A stretch of DNA of 24,138 bases from Desulfobulbaceae bacterium (GTDB lineage: Bacteria > Desulfobacterota > Desulfobulbia > Desulfobulbales > Desulfobulbaceae): assembly GCA_003508005.1 (NCBI GenBank), contig DNUE01000050.1:1-24138 (forward strand). Direction: 5' to 3'. Shown piece by piece: positions 23,823 through 24,138 of this stretch (position 1 is its first letter; each line of letters starts with the position of its first letter). The notes beneath the pieces were generated by a model. The model had not been told where the DNA came from. It saw only the letters and a list, made by a program, of their open reading frames with translations, and made no database searches. The position numbers were made by a program, and so were the translations under genes.

Positions 23823-24138
23823 CTAATTCTTCCAGTCCGGCCGCAGGGACAGCTCGGTGAGCTGCTTTCTTTCCACCGGCGCCGGGGCGTCCGTCAGGGG
23901 GCAGGTGGCCTTCTGGGTCTTGGGGAAGGCGATGACGTCGCGGATTGAATCACTGCCGGTCAGGAGCATCAGCAGCCGATCCACCCCGAAGGCGAGCCCT
24001 CCGTGCGGCGGCGCGCCCAGCTCAAGGGCGCGAAGGAGGAAGCCGAATTTGTTCCGGGCCTCGTCCGGGCCGATGCCCAGAACGCCAAAGACCTTCTCCT
24101 GGATTTCCTTGCTGTGGATGCGGATCGAGCCGCCGCCG
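23823..24138 (-). CDS. aspS: Aspartyl-tRNA synthetase, C-terminal part only
   Basis: The last 105 codons of AspRS, the class II synthetase that charges tRNA-Asp (or also tRNA-Asn if the enzyme is non-discriminating). The gene enters from the right edge. The fragment starts GGGSIRIHSKEIQEKVF and contains class II motif 3, APPHGGLAFGVDRLLML (with the catalytic arginine), then SIRDVIAFPKTQKATCPLTD. The terminus ELSLRPDWKN and TAG stop are normal. The G-rich palindrome begins immediately after the stop. Confidence 0.97.
   Translation of the reverse strand, partial: GGGSIRIHSKEIQEKVFGVLGIGPDEARNKFGFLLRALELGAPPHGGLAFGVDRLLMLLTGSDSIRDVIAFPKTQKATCPLTDAPAPVERKQLTELSLRPDWKN

Overview
This window is a gene-dense, GC-rich stretch of bacterial chromosome. 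I read it as a strictly anaerobic member of the Desulfobacterota (Desulfobulbus-like or a relative). That is inferred from gene content only: a Wolinella/Bacillus-type succinate dehydrogenase/fumarate reductase, a tungsten-type aldehyde:ferredoxin oxidoreductase, YedF, a PflX-like radical SAM protein, a DVU0298-family HEAT protein, and two cyclic-nucleotide-binding/DUF4388 proteins. No rRNA, tRNA, transposase, phage gene or CRISPR array was found. Both ends cut genes: trpB on the left and aspS on the right.

Layout. 1-2342 (minus): a GalT/HIT-like protein translationally coupled to trpB. 2482-3570 (plus): a CNB-DUF4388 regulator. 3689-5534 (minus): yedF and a radical SAM activase-like gene. 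5609-9149 (plus): the sdhCAB operon, with an unusual palindromic repeat between sdhA and sdhB. 9208-12158 (minus): an aldehyde:ferredoxin oxidoreductase overlapping a cysteine-rich class II aldolase-like protein. 12644-13774 (plus): a secreted kelch-type protein. 13866-15077 (minus): P-II (glnB) followed by a TorF-family porin. 15488-18385 (plus): a ThiC-family gene, a small membrane protein, and a second CNB-DUF4388 paralogue. 18410-20372 (minus): a collapsed short-chain dehydrogenase, fabB and a guanine-deaminase-like gene, overlapping end to end. 20790-23739 (plus): ferritin, a HEAT-repeat protein, a nitrilase/RfaE2 fusion and a CopZ-like protein. 23823-end (minus): aspS.

Most of this is central metabolism: succinate/fumarate interconversion, fatty-acid elongation, thiamine or benzimidazole synthesis, tryptophan synthesis, nitrogen signalling and iron storage. 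I saw no obvious defence or mobile system. The best candidates for something undescribed are five. (1) A one-chain fusion of a nitrilase-superfamily amidohydrolase with a heptose-1-phosphate adenylyltransferase-like domain. (2) A class II aldolase homologue with an unknown 185-residue N-terminal domain and a cysteine cluster, coupled to a tungsten oxidoreductase. (3) Paired CNB-DUF4388 proteins that have a CxGC knuckle but lack the cyclic-nucleotide arginine. (4) A YdfG-like SDR gene with an in-frame loss of about 170 codons, still joined to fabB. (5) Two imperfect palindromes built from short tandem units, one inside the sdh operon and one forming a telomere-like G-quadruplex motif beside aspS.
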